NCBI RefSeq assembly: GCF_000428485.1 | Contig: NZ_AUAA01000035.1 | Location: 1 to 32,879 of the forward strand | DNA from: Epilithonimonas tenax DSM 16811 | GTDB taxonomy: Bacteria; Bacteroidota; Bacteroidia; Flavobacteriales; Weeksellaceae | Reading direction: 5' to 3' | Length of the DNA stretch: 32,879 nt | Part shown: one piece after another, positions 6,148 to 14,565 of the stretch | How positions within the stretch are numbered: position 1 is the first letter of the stretch | Layout of the letters: each line of letters begins with the position of its first letter | Notes under the pieces: generated by a model | The model's input: only the letters and a program-made list of their open reading frames with translations | Told to the model about the DNA's origin: nothing | Database searches by the model: none | Position numbers and translations under genes: made by a program

Positions 6148-9100
6148 ATGGAAAAAGGATTCGCAGGACGTATCGCCGAGTTTTTCATCAATTCAAAGTT
6201 GACCATTTTGTTAATGATTGCTTTGATGATTATCGGGGTGTACAGTTCCACATTAATACCGAGAGAAGAAGAACCGCAAATCATTGTGCCAATGGCAGAT
6301 GTAATGGTGGGTTATCCGGGAGCTTCGCCGAAAGAAGTGGAAAGTCGCGTGGTAAAACCTTTGGAAAAAGTTATTTCCAATATCAAAGGGGTAGAGCACA
6401 TCCATGCAATGGCAATGAACGGAAGGGCAATGATCATTGTTCAGTTCTATGTAGGAGAAGATACAGAACGTTCCTACGTGAAGTTGTATGATGAATTGAT
6501 GAAAAACAAAAACATCTTCCCGAAAGGCGTGATGGAACCGATGGTAAAAACCCGTTCTATAGACGATGTTCCGATGTTGGGACTTACACTTTGGAGTGAA
6601 AAATATAATGATTATGAACTTCGCCAGATAGGAGAAGAACTTTCTTCGGAAGTCAAAAAAATAAAAGACGTTTCTCTGACCAACGTGATTGGCGGAAGAA
6701 ACCGACAACTGAAAGTCATTGTAGATAAAGATAAAATGGCTGAACTGAATGTCGATGCACTTTCTGTGATGCAGATGATTCAGGCAAACAACGGAAGTTC
6801 GCAATCCGGAAGTTTTGATTCTAATGATACAGAATATCTTTTGACAACAGGACAATTCCTGAATTCTGCGGAAGATGTAGAAAATCTGGTGGTGGGAACA
6901 TCCCAAAATATGCCGGTCTATCTTAAACAGGTCGCTAAAATTGAAGATGGTGCCGCTTCTTCTTCCAATTATGTTAGTTTCGGTTATGGAAATGCAGTGG
7001 AAAATGGTAAGAAATTCAAATCAGAATATCCTGCAGTTACTGTTTCGGTTTCCAAAGTAAAAGGTGCCGATGCGATGAAAATTTCAGAACAAATCCTTGC
7101 CAAAGTTGATGAACTGAAGAAAACCTTAATCCCAAATGATGTTCACGTAGAAGTTACCAGAAATTATGGAGAAACGGCTTCCCACAAAGTGTCAGAATTA
7201 TTGATGCACTTGGGCATTGCAATCTTGGCAGTTACCTTTTTGGTAATGCTCGCAATGGGTTGGAGAGGCGGACTGGTTGTATTCTTCTCGGTTCCGCTTA
7301 CTTTTGCATTAACGCTTTTCAGTTATTATATGCTGGGGTATACTTTGAACAGAATTACGCTTTTTGCTCTCGTTTTCGTGGTCGGAATTGTGGTAGACGA
7401 CAGTATCATCATCGCCGAAAATATGCACAGGCATTTTCATATGAAGAAATTACCCTTCAAACAAGCGGCAATATATGCGATCAATGAAGTCGGAAATCCA
7501 ACTATTTTAGCCACTTTTACGGTCATTGCTGCGATTTTACCCATGGCTTTCGTCTCCGGAATGATGGGGCCTTATATGTCGCCAATGCCGATTGGAGCTT
7601 CGATCGCAATGATACTTTCGTTGTTTGTAGCATTGACGGTAACACCCTATTTAGGTTTTCATTTATTAAAGGTGAAAGATACGAAGGAGCATAAAGAAGA
7701 ACAGGGATTAGAAACCGGCAGGATCTATAAAATTTATAAAAAAATAGAACAGCCATTACTCGACAGCAAATCCAAAAGATGGACGATGATGGGCGTTACG
7801 GTAGTGCTTTTATTGATTTCGGTATTGGCATTTTTCACGAAATGGGTCGCTGTGAAAATGCTTCCTTTTGATAATAAAAATGAAATTCAGTTGGTGATCG
7901 ATATGCCGGAAGGAGCCTCTCTGGAAAGGACAGCCGCTGTTACCAAAGACATAGCTCAATACCTTAAAACGGTTCCGGAAGTTGTGAATTATCAAAATTA
8001 TGTAGGTTCTTCTGCACCGATTACATTCAACGGTTTGGTTCGTCATTATGATTTGAGGGGACAGAGCAATACTGCCGATATTCAGGTGAATCTTTTGCAC
8101 AAAGAAGACCGTGATGAACAAAGTCACGATGTTGCCAAGAAAATCCGTCCTGAAATTCAGAAAATTGCGGCAAAATACAACGCCAATGTAAAAGTGGTGG
8201 AAGTTCCGCCCGGACCGCCGGTTTTATCAACTATTGTTGCAGAAGTTTATGGACCTGATTATGATGGGCAGATAAAAGTTGCCAAACAAGTGGAGGAAAT
8301 TCTGCATAAAACCGATGATGTTGTGGATATTGATTGGATGGTAGAAGCGCCTCAAACTGAATTTAAGATAATTCCGGACAAAGAAAAATCAATGTTAAAC
8401 GGTATTGCCCCACAACAAATTGTAGGAAATCTATCGTACCTGATGGGCGAACATCCGATTGGAAATTTATATGATGAAAAATCAAACGATCCTGTTGATA
8501 TCGTAATGAAACTGAATAACGGCGACAAAGCCGGCATTCAAGATGTGACCAACCTAAAAATAAAAGGACAAATGGGTATGATTCCTGTGAGCGACCTGGT
8601 GAAAGTAGAACGAGATACGTTGCAAAAATCTATTTACAGAAAAGACCAGAAAAGAGTGGTGTATGTAATGGCGGATATGGCAGGCGGTTTGGAAAGTCCG
8701 GCATATGCGATCTTGGGAATGGAAGAAAAACTCAAAAAAATAGAGCTCCCGAAAGGATATTCACTAAACGAATTGTATATGAACCAGCCGGAAAGCGAAG
8801 ATAATTACACTGTGAAATGGGACGGAGAATGGCAGATTACCTTAGAGGTATTCAAAGATTTAGGAACTGCATTTGCCGTTGTGATCATCATTATTTATAT
8901 GCTGATTGTCGGTTGGTTTCAGAATTTTAAAACTCCGATTGTCATGATGGTTGCCATTCCGCTTTCGCTTATCGGGATTGTTTTGGGACATTGGCTTCTT
9001 GGTGCATTTTTTACGGCAACTTCATTTATCGGAATGATTGCTTTAGCAGGAGTCATGGTGAGGAATTCGGTTTTGCTGATTGATTTTATAGAAATCCGTC

Positions 9101-9369
9101 TGAATGAAGGAATCCCAATCAAACAAGCCATTATAGAAGCAGGGGCGGTACGAACTACGCCAATTTTATTAACAACGGGAGCGGTAGTGATCGGAGCGGT
9201 GATTATTCTTTTCGATCCGATTTTCCAGGGATTGGCAATATCACTGGTTTTCGGAGCGATAGTTTCCACCATTTTGACATTGATTGTTGTTCCAATTATT
9301 TATTATATGACGGAAAGACATAAATGGGAGAAAAAACCAGAAGTAGAAAATAAAGTTTCCGAAGAGTAA
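6148..9369 (+). CDS. RND efflux permease (first pump)
   Basis: A 1073-residue proton-driven inner-membrane transporter of the AcrB superfamily, full length. TM1 is near residues 15-35, the first large periplasmic loop follows to about 340, and the central membrane bundle holds VVGIVVDDSIIIAEN with Asp417 and Asp418, the proton-relay pair. A second periplasmic loop and a C-terminal bundle (about 905-1060) complete the usual two-fold repeat. The sequence is closer to the hydrophobic/amphiphilic-compound pumps than to the CusA metal pumps, since no methionine relay is obvious; this is judged by eye. Operon order is TolC, adaptor, permease. Control by the same operator as SQR suggests a substrate produced during sulfide stress. 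Confidence 0.92.
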   Translation: MEKGFAGRIAEFFINSKLTILLMIALMIIGVYSSTLIPREEEPQIIVPMADVMVGYPGASPKEVESRVVKPLEKVISNIKGVEHIHAMAMNGRAMIIVQFYVGEDTERSYVKLYDELMKNKNIFPKGVMEPMVKTRSIDDVPMLGLTLWSEKYNDYELRQIGEELSSEVKKIKDVSLTNVIGGRNRQLKVIVDKDKMAELNVDALSVMQMIQANNGSSQSGSFDSNDTEYLLTTGQFLNSAEDVENLVVGTSQNMPVYLKQVAKIEDGAASSSNYVSFGYGNAVENGKKFKSEYPAVTVSVSKVKGADAMKISEQILAKVDELKKTLIPNDVHVEVTRNYGETASHKVSELLMHLGIAILAVTFLVMLAMGWRGGLVVFFSVPLTFALTLFSYYMLGYTLNRITLFALVFVVGIVVDDSIIIAENMHRHFHMKKLPFKQAAIYAINEVGNPTILATFTVIAAILPMAFVSGMMGPYMSPMPIGASIAMILSLFVALTVTPYLGFHLLKVKDTKEHKEEQGLETGRIYKIYKKIEQPLLDSKSKRWTMMGVTVVLLLISVLAFFTKWVAVKMLPFDNKNEIQLVIDMPEGASLERTAAVTKDIAQYLKTVPEVVNYQNYVGSSAPITFNGLVRHYDLRGQSNTADIQVNLLHKEDRDEQSHDVAKKIRPEIQKIAAKYNANVKVVEVPPGPPVLSTIVAEVYGPDYDGQIKVAKQVEEILHKTDDVVDIDWMVEAPQTEFKIIPDKEKSMLNGIAPQQIVGNLSYLMGEHPIGNLYDEKSNDPVDIVMKLNNGDKAGIQDVTNLKIKGQMGMIPVSDLVKVERDTLQKSIYRKDQKRVVYVMADMAGGLESPAYAILGMEEKLKKIELPKGYSLNELYMNQPESEDNYTVKWDGEWQITLEVFKDLGTAFAVVIIIIYMLIVGWFQNFKTPIVMMVAIPLSLIGIVLGHWLLGAFFTATSFIGMIALAGVMVRNSVLLIDFIEIRLNEGIPIKQAIIEAGAVRTTPILLTTGAVVIGAVIILFDPIFQGLAISLVFGAIVSTILTLIVVPIIYYMTERHKWEKKPEVENKVSEE

Positions 9370-9378
9370 AAAATAACC

Positions 9379-9413
9379 AAACCTCATAGGTTTCAAAAAC
9401 CTGTGAGGTTTTA
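9379..9413 (+). terminator. Terminator after the first RND permease
   Basis: AACCTCATAGGTTT (9380-9393) pairs with AAACCTGTGAGGTT (9397-9410) with a three-base loop and one T-G pair, followed by a short T-run. The next gene starts only 16 bases later without a visible promoter, so it is probably leaky or works as an attenuator. Confidence 0.7.
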
Positions 9414-9428
9414 ATAAAGTTCAAAATT

Positions 9429-9728
9429 ATGAAACTATTATTGATAACAGCAATAGAAGAATTTGAAAAAGATGTCAAAAATATTCTTAAACATTCCGGA
9501 GTGAAAGCCATTTCTTATCAATCTGTAAAAGGATTCAAAAACAACGGTGATGAGCTCGAAAATTGGTTCAGTTCGGACAATGTTGAGATTGATTCTTTGT
9601 TATTTACCGTTTTTATAGAAAGCAGATATGTTGACGAAATTTATATCCGTATACAAGATTTTAATTCAAGACAAAAAACACTTTCGCACGTTCATATCGC
9701 AACCGTACAATTAGAAAAATCAATTTAA
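9429..9728 (+). CDS. Small PII/CutA-like protein associated with RND pump
   Basis: A 99-residue cytosolic protein. It starts with a beta strand MKLLLITAIEEFEKDVKNIL and has the beta-alpha-beta layout of ferredoxin-like PII/CutA folds, ending in the strand HVHIATVQLE. Small proteins of this layout (DUF3240-like) are often found just behind heavy-metal-type RND operons in other phyla, and this one follows the permease after a terminator. No PII nucleotide-binding signature is visible, so the family call is only structural guesswork. A sensor or modulator of the pump is possible. Confidence 0.7.
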   Translation: MKLLLITAIEEFEKDVKNILKHSGVKAISYQSVKGFKNNGDELENWFSSDNVEIDSLLFTVFIESRYVDEIYIRIQDFNSRQKTLSHVHIATVQLEKSI

Positions 9729-9740
9729 AACAAGAAATTT

Positions 9741-9947
9741 ATGCATACAAGAATCGCACACGCAATAGCCGGAATTTTAATTCTGTCCAGCCTCTTTTTA
9801 GGAATTAAAGTGAATGAAAACTGGTTTTGGCTTACAGGTTTTGTAGGTGTCAACCTTTTACAAAATGCTTTTACCAATTGGTGCTTGATGTATGCAATCC
9901 TGCACAAATTAGGAATTAAGGACGACGGAAAAAGTTGTTCCAGATAA
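9741..9947 (+). CDS. YgaP-like (DUF2892) inner-membrane protein
   Basis: A 68-residue protein with two membrane segments (HAIAGILILSSLFLGIKV and WFWLTGFVGVNLLQNAFTNW), the layout of the DUF2892 domain that is the membrane anchor of YgaP-type rhodaneses. The motif N-x-x-Q/N-x-x-F-T-x-W-C near residue 45-56 is characteristic. Here it stands alone, without its own rhodanese domain. Such stand-alone versions usually accompany rhodaneses and sulfide-oxidation genes, which fits this island. It follows the PII-like gene by 12 bases and is followed by a strong terminator. Confidence 0.78.
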   Translation: MHTRIAHAIAGILILSSLFLGIKVNENWFWLTGFVGVNLLQNAFTNWCLMYAILHKLGIKDDGKSCSR

Positions 9948-9964
9948 ATATTATTTTAAATCTT

Positions 9965-9997
9965 GCCCTTTCATTATATTTGTGAAAGGGCTTTTTA
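9965..9997 (+). terminator. Terminator closing the first efflux operon
   Basis: GCCCTTTCA (9965-9973) and TGAAAGGGC (9983-9991) form a 9-bp perfect stem followed by TTTTT. The loop holds TATATTTG, which fits the -7 consensus, so the same stretch could include a promoter for the AraC gene at 10025. Confidence 0.85.
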
Positions 9998-10024
9998 ATT
10001 TTCTTCTTTAATTCTTGAAAAATA

Positions 10025-10900
10025 ATGAACATTCCCATTCTCAAATCCTGCGATATTCCGGAAAGGGAAAATCAGAAAGAATCTTTCGTGATACACAATC
10101 TCAGCCATCTTGTGAAGGAAGATTTATACATTCCGAAAATTCCGCACAGGCACTCTTTTTTTCAGATTTTGTATGTGAGTAAAGGAACGGGAATTCACTA
10201 TGTCGATTTTCAGGAATGGGAGATAGAAGATAGCACCATATTCTTTCTAAGTCCCGGTCAGGTTCACGATCTTAGGTTTACTTCCGAAGATACTGAAGGC
10301 GTTATGATCAATTTCAGAGAAGAATTCTTTAATGATTTTCTTTCGCAAAAGGATTTTATCAATTCACTTCCTATATTCAGTAAAAACGGAAAATCCAGCT
10401 TTAGAAAAGTAGACGGTTGTAAAAATGAATTGGAGTTTACTTTTTTCAAGATATTTGAATTGATAAGTTCTGATTCTAAGTACAAAAAACAACTTATTCA
10501 AACCCTTATTCTGGAAATTTTGCTGATGATTTCTGTGAAAACTAAAGATGAAAACCCAGAAAACGAAAGCACCGGCAATAATTATCTTCTCGTAAAATTT
10601 GAGAAACTTCTGGAGAAACACTTTATGGAAGCCCATTATCCGAAATTTTATGCGGATCATCTTTCCGTTACTCCCAATTACCTCAATACACTTTGTAAAA
10701 AAATCACCGGAAAAACTGCGGGTGAAATAATTAGAAACAGAATCATTCTAGAGGCTAAACGTTTTTTAATAAATTCCGAATACACAATTTCCCAAATCGC
10801 CTACGATTTGTATTTTGAAGACAATTCCTATTTTACCAAATTTTTTAAAGCCAATTCTGGGATTACACCTGCGGAATTTCGGAAATCTTTAAATAAATAA
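10025..10900 (+). CDS. AraC family transcriptional regulator
   Basis: A 291-residue regulator. Residues of about 15-115 form a cupin-like sensing domain (PHRHSFFQILYVSKGTGIHYVD, FFLSPGQVHDL). The C-terminal 100 residues carry two helix-turn-helix units: the first around YADHLSVTPNYLNTLCKKITG, the second around ISQIAYDLYFEDNSYFTKFFK, ending GITPAEFRKS. The ligand is unknown. It lies directly upstream of the cytochrome bd operon on the same strand, with 83 bases between, which suggests local control of that operon. The cyd promoter lacks the shared TGTRA-N6-TYACW site, so a separate regulator there makes sense; this is inference. Confidence 0.9.
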   Translation: MNIPILKSCDIPERENQKESFVIHNLSHLVKEDLYIPKIPHRHSFFQILYVSKGTGIHYVDFQEWEIEDSTIFFLSPGQVHDLRFTSEDTEGVMINFREEFFNDFLSQKDFINSLPIFSKNGKSSFRKVDGCKNELEFTFFKIFELISSDSKYKKQLIQTLILEILLMISVKTKDENPENESTGNNYLLVKFEKLLEKHFMEAHYPKFYADHLSVTPNYLNTLCKKITGKTAGEIIRNRIILEAKRFLINSEYTISQIAYDLYFEDNSYFTKFFKANSGITPAEFRKSLNK

Positions 10901-10934
10901 AAATTACCATTTTATCCCTTTTTTCTGCCATAAC

Positions 10935-10960
10935 TCTGAAAGCATTCAGAAGTAAATTTG
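10935..10960 (+). promoter_or_regulatory. cyd promoter with overlapping palindrome
   Basis: The perfect -7 box TAAATTTG is at 10953-10960. Two bases before it lies the palindrome TCTGAA-AGCA-TTCAGA (10935-10950). A protein bound there would cover the -33 to -10 stretch, more like repression than activation. No TGTRA-N6-TYACW site is found 37 bp upstream of the -7 box. Confidence 0.55.
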
Positions 10961-10983
10961 TGGGGTAAAATAATCCTGCAATA

Positions 10984-11232
10984 ATGTTAATACAGCAAGT
11001 ATCCAGATTCATACTTTATCCTTTTCAGGAACTTATAAAATTATATCAATATGGCTTTAGTATAATGTCTAAAGAAAGTAGGACACTTTGGATTATTGCA
11101 GTAATCAAATTGTTTGTAATGTTTGGAATCCTGAAAGTGTTCTTTTTTAAAGATTTTTTAAAAACCCAATTTAAAGATGACAAACAAAGAATGGAATATC
11201 TTCAGAAGAATTTTACAGAAATCAAAAAATAG
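10984..11232 (+). CDS. DUF4492 family protein upstream of cytochrome bd
   Basis: An 82-residue protein with one clear membrane helix (TLWIIAVIKLFVMFGILKVFFF, about 35-56) preceded by an amphipathic stretch with YQYGFSIMSKESRTLW, followed by FKDFLK and a charged tail. This layout is that of the DUF4492 family, known mainly as a small gene directly before cydA in Bacteroidetes. It lies 15 bases before cydA in the same operon. A role in assembly or stability of the bd oxidase is plausible, but the function of the family is not established as far as I know. Confidence 0.8.
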   Translation: MLIQQVSRFILYPFQELIKLYQYGFSIMSKESRTLWIIAVIKLFVMFGILKVFFFKDFLKTQFKDDKQRMEYLQKNFTEIKK

Positions 11233-11247
11233 AAAAATTACAATCTT

Positions 11248-12783
11248 ATGAATCATATAGACTGGGAACTCGTCAATTGGTCCAGAGCACAATTTGCTCT
11301 CACAGCAATGTACCACTGGCTTTTTGTTCCGCTTACTTTGGGAACCACTTTTATGATTGCCATTATGGAAACCATTTATGTGAAGACACAAGACGAAAAA
11401 TGGAAAGAGATCACCAAATTTTGGATGAAGCTTTTCGGGATCAACTTTGCCATTGGTGTTGCCACCGGAATTATTTTGGAATTTGAATTCGGAACCAACT
11501 GGAGTAATTACTCTTGGTTTGTAGGAGACATTTTCGGAGCTCCGCTTGCAATTGAAGGAATAATGGCTTTCTTTATGGAAAGTACCTTTATTGCTGTAAT
11601 GTTTTTCGGTTGGGACAGGGTAAGCCAGAAATTCCACCTTACTTCGAGTTGGTTGGTTGCCATTGGTTCCAATCTCTCCGCTTTGTGGATTTTGGTGGCA
11701 AACGGCTGGATGCAGAATCCTGTTGGGGTACAATTTAATCCTGATACGATGAGAAATGAGATGATTGATTTTTGGGCTGTGCTTCTCAATCCGGTTGCGG
11801 TGAACAAATTTCTTCATACCGTCATTTCTTCCTATATAGTTTCGGCTTTATTCGTGGTAGGTGTAAGTTCCTGGTTTTTACTAAAACGGAGAGATATAGT
11901 TTTAGCAAAAAGAAGCATTCTTATTGCCACTGTTTTCGGACTTCTAGCAACCATTGGAACATTCTGGAGCGGAGATGAATCTGCAAGACAAGTTGCCAGT
12001 ACGCAACCTATGAAACTGGCGGCAATGGAAGGTCTTTATGAAGGCGACCGTTCTGCACCGCTTATTGCGATGGGGATTTTCGGAGAACAGGATAATACGG
12101 TTCATAAAAAAGAACAATTTCTGGTAGAATTTCAGATTCCTAAAGCTTTGTCTTATCTGGCGTTTTTAGATTCTGACAGGTTTGTTCCGGGAATCAGCGA
12201 TTTGGTTCACGGAAACAAAAAAGAAGGTATTCCTTCTTATGACGAAAGAATTTCCAGCGGAAAAATAGCGATTGATGCCTTACGAAATTACGGCGACGCC
12301 AAAAAATCCGGAAATCTTCCGAAAGCAGAAGCTGAACTGAAAACTTTCCGTGCCCACGAAAAAGATTTTGGCTATGGTTATTATTTCGGAAAAAATCCCC
12401 ATATGCTTATTCCTAATGTAAAAATGAGCTTCTATTCCTTTCATATTATGGTGATTTTGGGAACCTACTTTTTAGTACTTTTTATTATACTTTTCATTAA
12501 AACCCTGAAAGGAAATCTGGATAAAAGCAGAGCGCTTCTAAGGCTTACTTTATGGAGCATTCCGTTGGGATATATTGCCTCACAGTCTGGCTGGGTAGTG
12601 GCAGAAGTAGGAAGACAACCTTGGACAATCCAGAATCTACTTCCGAATATCGCCTCGGTTTCTCAGATAGATGCGTACAGCGTACAGATTACCTTCTTTT
12701 TGTTTCTGATTATTTTCACAACACTTCTCATTGCCGAAATCAAAATTATGCTTTCAGCAATTAGAAAAGGTTCTCAACATTAA
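11248..12783 (+). CDS. cydA: Cytochrome bd ubiquinol oxidase subunit I
   Basis: A 511-residue integral membrane subunit that oxidises quinol and carries the three hemes. The haem ligands are in place: His23 in MYHWLFVPLTLG (b595), His190 in NKFLHTVISSY, and about Met401 in YSFHIMVILG (b558). The conserved GWVVAEVGRQPW near residue 450 is present. The quinol-binding Q-loop between about 240 and 390 is medium-sized. Cytochrome bd is known to keep working in the presence of sulfide, unlike haem-copper oxidases, so it is a fitting electron acceptor pathway for the SQR encoded at 14566. It is the second gene of its operon. Confidence 0.97.
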   Translation: MNHIDWELVNWSRAQFALTAMYHWLFVPLTLGTTFMIAIMETIYVKTQDEKWKEITKFWMKLFGINFAIGVATGIILEFEFGTNWSNYSWFVGDIFGAPLAIEGIMAFFMESTFIAVMFFGWDRVSQKFHLTSSWLVAIGSNLSALWILVANGWMQNPVGVQFNPDTMRNEMIDFWAVLLNPVAVNKFLHTVISSYIVSALFVVGVSSWFLLKRRDIVLAKRSILIATVFGLLATIGTFWSGDESARQVASTQPMKLAAMEGLYEGDRSAPLIAMGIFGEQDNTVHKKEQFLVEFQIPKALSYLAFLDSDRFVPGISDLVHGNKKEGIPSYDERISSGKIAIDALRNYGDAKKSGNLPKAEAELKTFRAHEKDFGYGYYFGKNPHMLIPNVKMSFYSFHIMVILGTYFLVLFIILFIKTLKGNLDKSRALLRLTLWSIPLGYIASQSGWVVAEVGRQPWTIQNLLPNIASVSQIDAYSVQITFFLFLIIFTTLLIAEIKIMLSAIRKGSQH

Positions 12784-12796
12784 AAAAAATAAAACT

Positions 12797-13981
12797 ATGT
12801 TTTCATTCTTAGATTATAACGGTCTCCAACATTATTGGTGGGCATTGGTGTCACTTTTGGGAGCCTTATTGGTATTTTTACTGTTTGTTCAGGGTGGACA
12901 ATCCCTGATTTATTCATTGGCTTCCAGCGAAAAAGAGAAAACCATTTTGCTGAATTCCACCGGAAGAAAATGGGAGATTACTTTCACAACGTTAGTCACT
13001 TTCGGAGGTGCATTTTTCGCTTCGTTTCCGCTGTTTTATTCTACCAGTTTTGGCGGTGCATACTGGGTTTGGATGGCGATTTTGTTTGCATTCATCATTC
13101 AGGCTGTCTCCTATGAGTTCAGGAGCAAAGCTGATAATTTTTTAGGACATAAAACTTTTGAAATCTATCTTTTTATCAATGGAGTATTGGGAAGTCTGCT
13201 TTTAGGCGTTGCCGTTTCTACATTCTTTACCGGAGCAGAATTTTCCGTCAATAAAACCAATATTGTGAATTTGACGATGCGAGAAATGCCTATCATTTCT
13301 TCTTGGAAAACACCTTTTCACGGTTTGGAAGCACTTTGGACGGTCGAAAAGCTTGCCTTTGTACAGAATATAAGTCTTGGATTGGCTGTTTTTTTTCTTG
13401 CAAGAGTTTTGGCGAATCTGTATTTCCAGAAAATGATTGATGATGAGAATATCTTGGAAAGGTCAAATAAAAGTTTGATAATAAATGCTTTATTGTTTCT
13501 TGTATTCTTTTTGTTTTGGCTTATCAGATTGATGTTTTTAGATGGTTTTACAGTCAATCCTCAGACGCAGGAAGTGTTTTTAGAATCTAATAAATATTTT
13601 CAAAATTTTTTGGAAATGCCATTTCTCACAATCATTTTCCTAATGGGAGTAGTTTTGGTTTTAATTGGATTATTTCTGAACATTTTTATGAAAAGTAAAA
13701 ACGGAATCTGGTTTTCGGGTATAGGAACCGTTCTCACCGTTTGGATGCTTTTGATTTCCGCAGGTTTCAATGATACAGCCTACTATCCTTCAACGTACGA
13801 CCTTCAGAGTTCTCTCACGATTTCCAATTCATCTTCCAGCGAATTTACATTAAGAACAATGAGTTATGTTTCACTTCTTGTTCCGTTTGTCTTGGGATAT
13901 ATTGCTCTCGTTTGGAAGAAAATGGATTCCCGCAAAATCTCTTCAGAAGAGCTTGAAAACTCGGAAAACCATACCTATTAA
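12797..13981 (+). CDS. cydB: Cytochrome bd ubiquinol oxidase subunit II
   Basis: A 394-residue membrane subunit that pairs with CydA. It begins MFSFLDYNGLQHYWWALVSLLGALLVFLLFVQGGQ, the usual CydB opening with the Q-G-G-Q motif, and has about eight to nine hydrophobic segments, with FNDTAYYPS in the last periplasmic part. A frame opens 22 codons upstream inside cydA, but the ATG at 12797 gives the standard N-terminus, 13 bases after the cydA stop. The gene is full length with no sign of damage. Confidence 0.96.
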   Translation: MFSFLDYNGLQHYWWALVSLLGALLVFLLFVQGGQSLIYSLASSEKEKTILLNSTGRKWEITFTTLVTFGGAFFASFPLFYSTSFGGAYWVWMAILFAFIIQAVSYEFRSKADNFLGHKTFEIYLFINGVLGSLLLGVAVSTFFTGAEFSVNKTNIVNLTMREMPIISSWKTPFHGLEALWTVEKLAFVQNISLGLAVFFLARVLANLYFQKMIDDENILERSNKSLIINALLFLVFFLFWLIRLMFLDGFTVNPQTQEVFLESNKYFQNFLEMPFLTIIFLMGVVLVLIGLFLNIFMKSKNGIWFSGIGTVLTVWMLLISAGFNDTAYYPSTYDLQSSLTISNSSSSEFTLRTMSYVSLLVPFVLGYIALVWKKMDSRKISSEELENSENHTY

Positions 13982-13999
13982 TTCTTAAAAAATAAAGCA

Positions 14000-14113
14000 A
14001 TGCAAATAAAAGAAATACTTCAGATCATTACACTTCCGATAATGATTTATGTTTCCTACAGAATAATATTCTGGTTGTACAATAAACTGGAAAAAGAAGA
14101 TAAGCTAAAATGA
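14000..14113 (+). CDS. CydX-like 37-residue membrane peptide
   Basis: A short gene in the gap after cydB: 18 bases after its stop and one base before the next start. The 37 residues begin MQIKEILQIITLPIMIYVSY, contain one hydrophobic helix (about 7-26) and end in a charged tail NKLEKEDKLK. Size, single helix and place match the small third subunits of cytochrome bd (CydX, CydS) of other bacteria, but the sequence is not recognisably related to either. The tight fit between the two neighbours is the best evidence that it is real. Confidence 0.6.
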   Translation: MQIKEILQIITLPIMIYVSYRIIFWLYNKLEKEDKLK

Positions 14114-14114
14114 A

Positions 14115-14450
14115 ATGAAGAAAATAGTAATTCCAACCAATGACCGGGAAACCATAGCCGTTCACATCGGCAGATGTCTTGAGTTTGCGGTTTACACAAT
14201 AGATAAAGGAAATATTATTACTCTGGAATTTGAGAACAATATTCATTCTCATTCGGATGGTAAAAATGCGGGAAAGAATTCACAGGGAATTTGCGGACAT
14301 CAGGAAATAGTCAAACTATTCTACGGCGCAGATCTTATATTGTATTATACAATGGGTAAAAATCTCAGGAAATTACTTGATGAAAACGGTCTGCCATACC
14401 AAAAGGCAAAATCCATTTATATGAAAGAAATTATAAAAGAAATTTTATAA
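14115..14450 (+). CDS. NifX/NifB-like (dinitrogenase Fe-Mo cofactor family) protein
   Basis: A 111-residue cytosolic protein of the small NifX/NafY/NifB C-terminal type. It begins MKKIVIPTNDRETIAVHIGRC, the common opening in which the domain binds a metal-sulfur cluster, with Cys20 there and Cys61 in the middle (GICGHQEIVKLF). No other nitrogen-fixation genes are seen, so the name reflects the fold only. Such proteins are common in sulfur-oxidising and metal-handling gene clusters. It is the last gene of the cyd operon, one base after the CydX-like peptide. A role in metal-sulfur cluster or sulfide handling is possible. Confidence 0.8.
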   Translation: MKKIVIPTNDRETIAVHIGRCLEFAVYTIDKGNIITLEFENNIHSHSDGKNAGKNSQGICGHQEIVKLFYGADLILYYTMGKNLRKLLDENGLPYQKAKSIYMKEIIKEIL

Positions 14451-14502
14451 AGATTCAAATTAATCGGAGAATAACAGTAAACATCATTAAATCTGGTTTC
14501 TA

Positions 14503-14547
14503 TGTAATCGATGTTACAGTGTATTTGCTGTGAATCTGATATTTTTA
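14503..14547 (+). promoter_or_regulatory. Operator site 3 and -7 box, SQR gene
   Basis: TGTAA-TCGATG-TTACA at 14503-14518 is a perfect dyad in its half-sites. The -7-like TATTTTTA (14540-14547, seven of eight including the two free positions) lies 37 bp from it, start to start. It rules out the GTG at 14530 as the start of the SQR gene. Confidence 0.6.
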
Positions 14548-14565
14548 AAATCAAATAAAATTACA

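Noticed and set aside
6253-6906. Long minus-strand frames opposite the large genes (for example within the RND permease and CydA)
   Set aside because: They mirror the codon pattern of well-identified + strand genes and have low-complexity, Phe/His/Ser-rich translations without domains.
10901-10953. A shared operator before the cyd operon
   Set aside because: No TGTRA-N6-TYACW sequence is present 37 bp before the -7 box or nearby.
12731-12796. cydB starting inside cydA
   Set aside because: The extra 22 residues are the cydA 3' end in another frame; the ATG at 12797 gives the usual CydB opening.
14530-14565. GTG start for SQR twelve codons upstream of 14566
   Set aside because: It lies upstream of the predicted -7 box at 14540, and the Rossmann motif starts properly at 14566.
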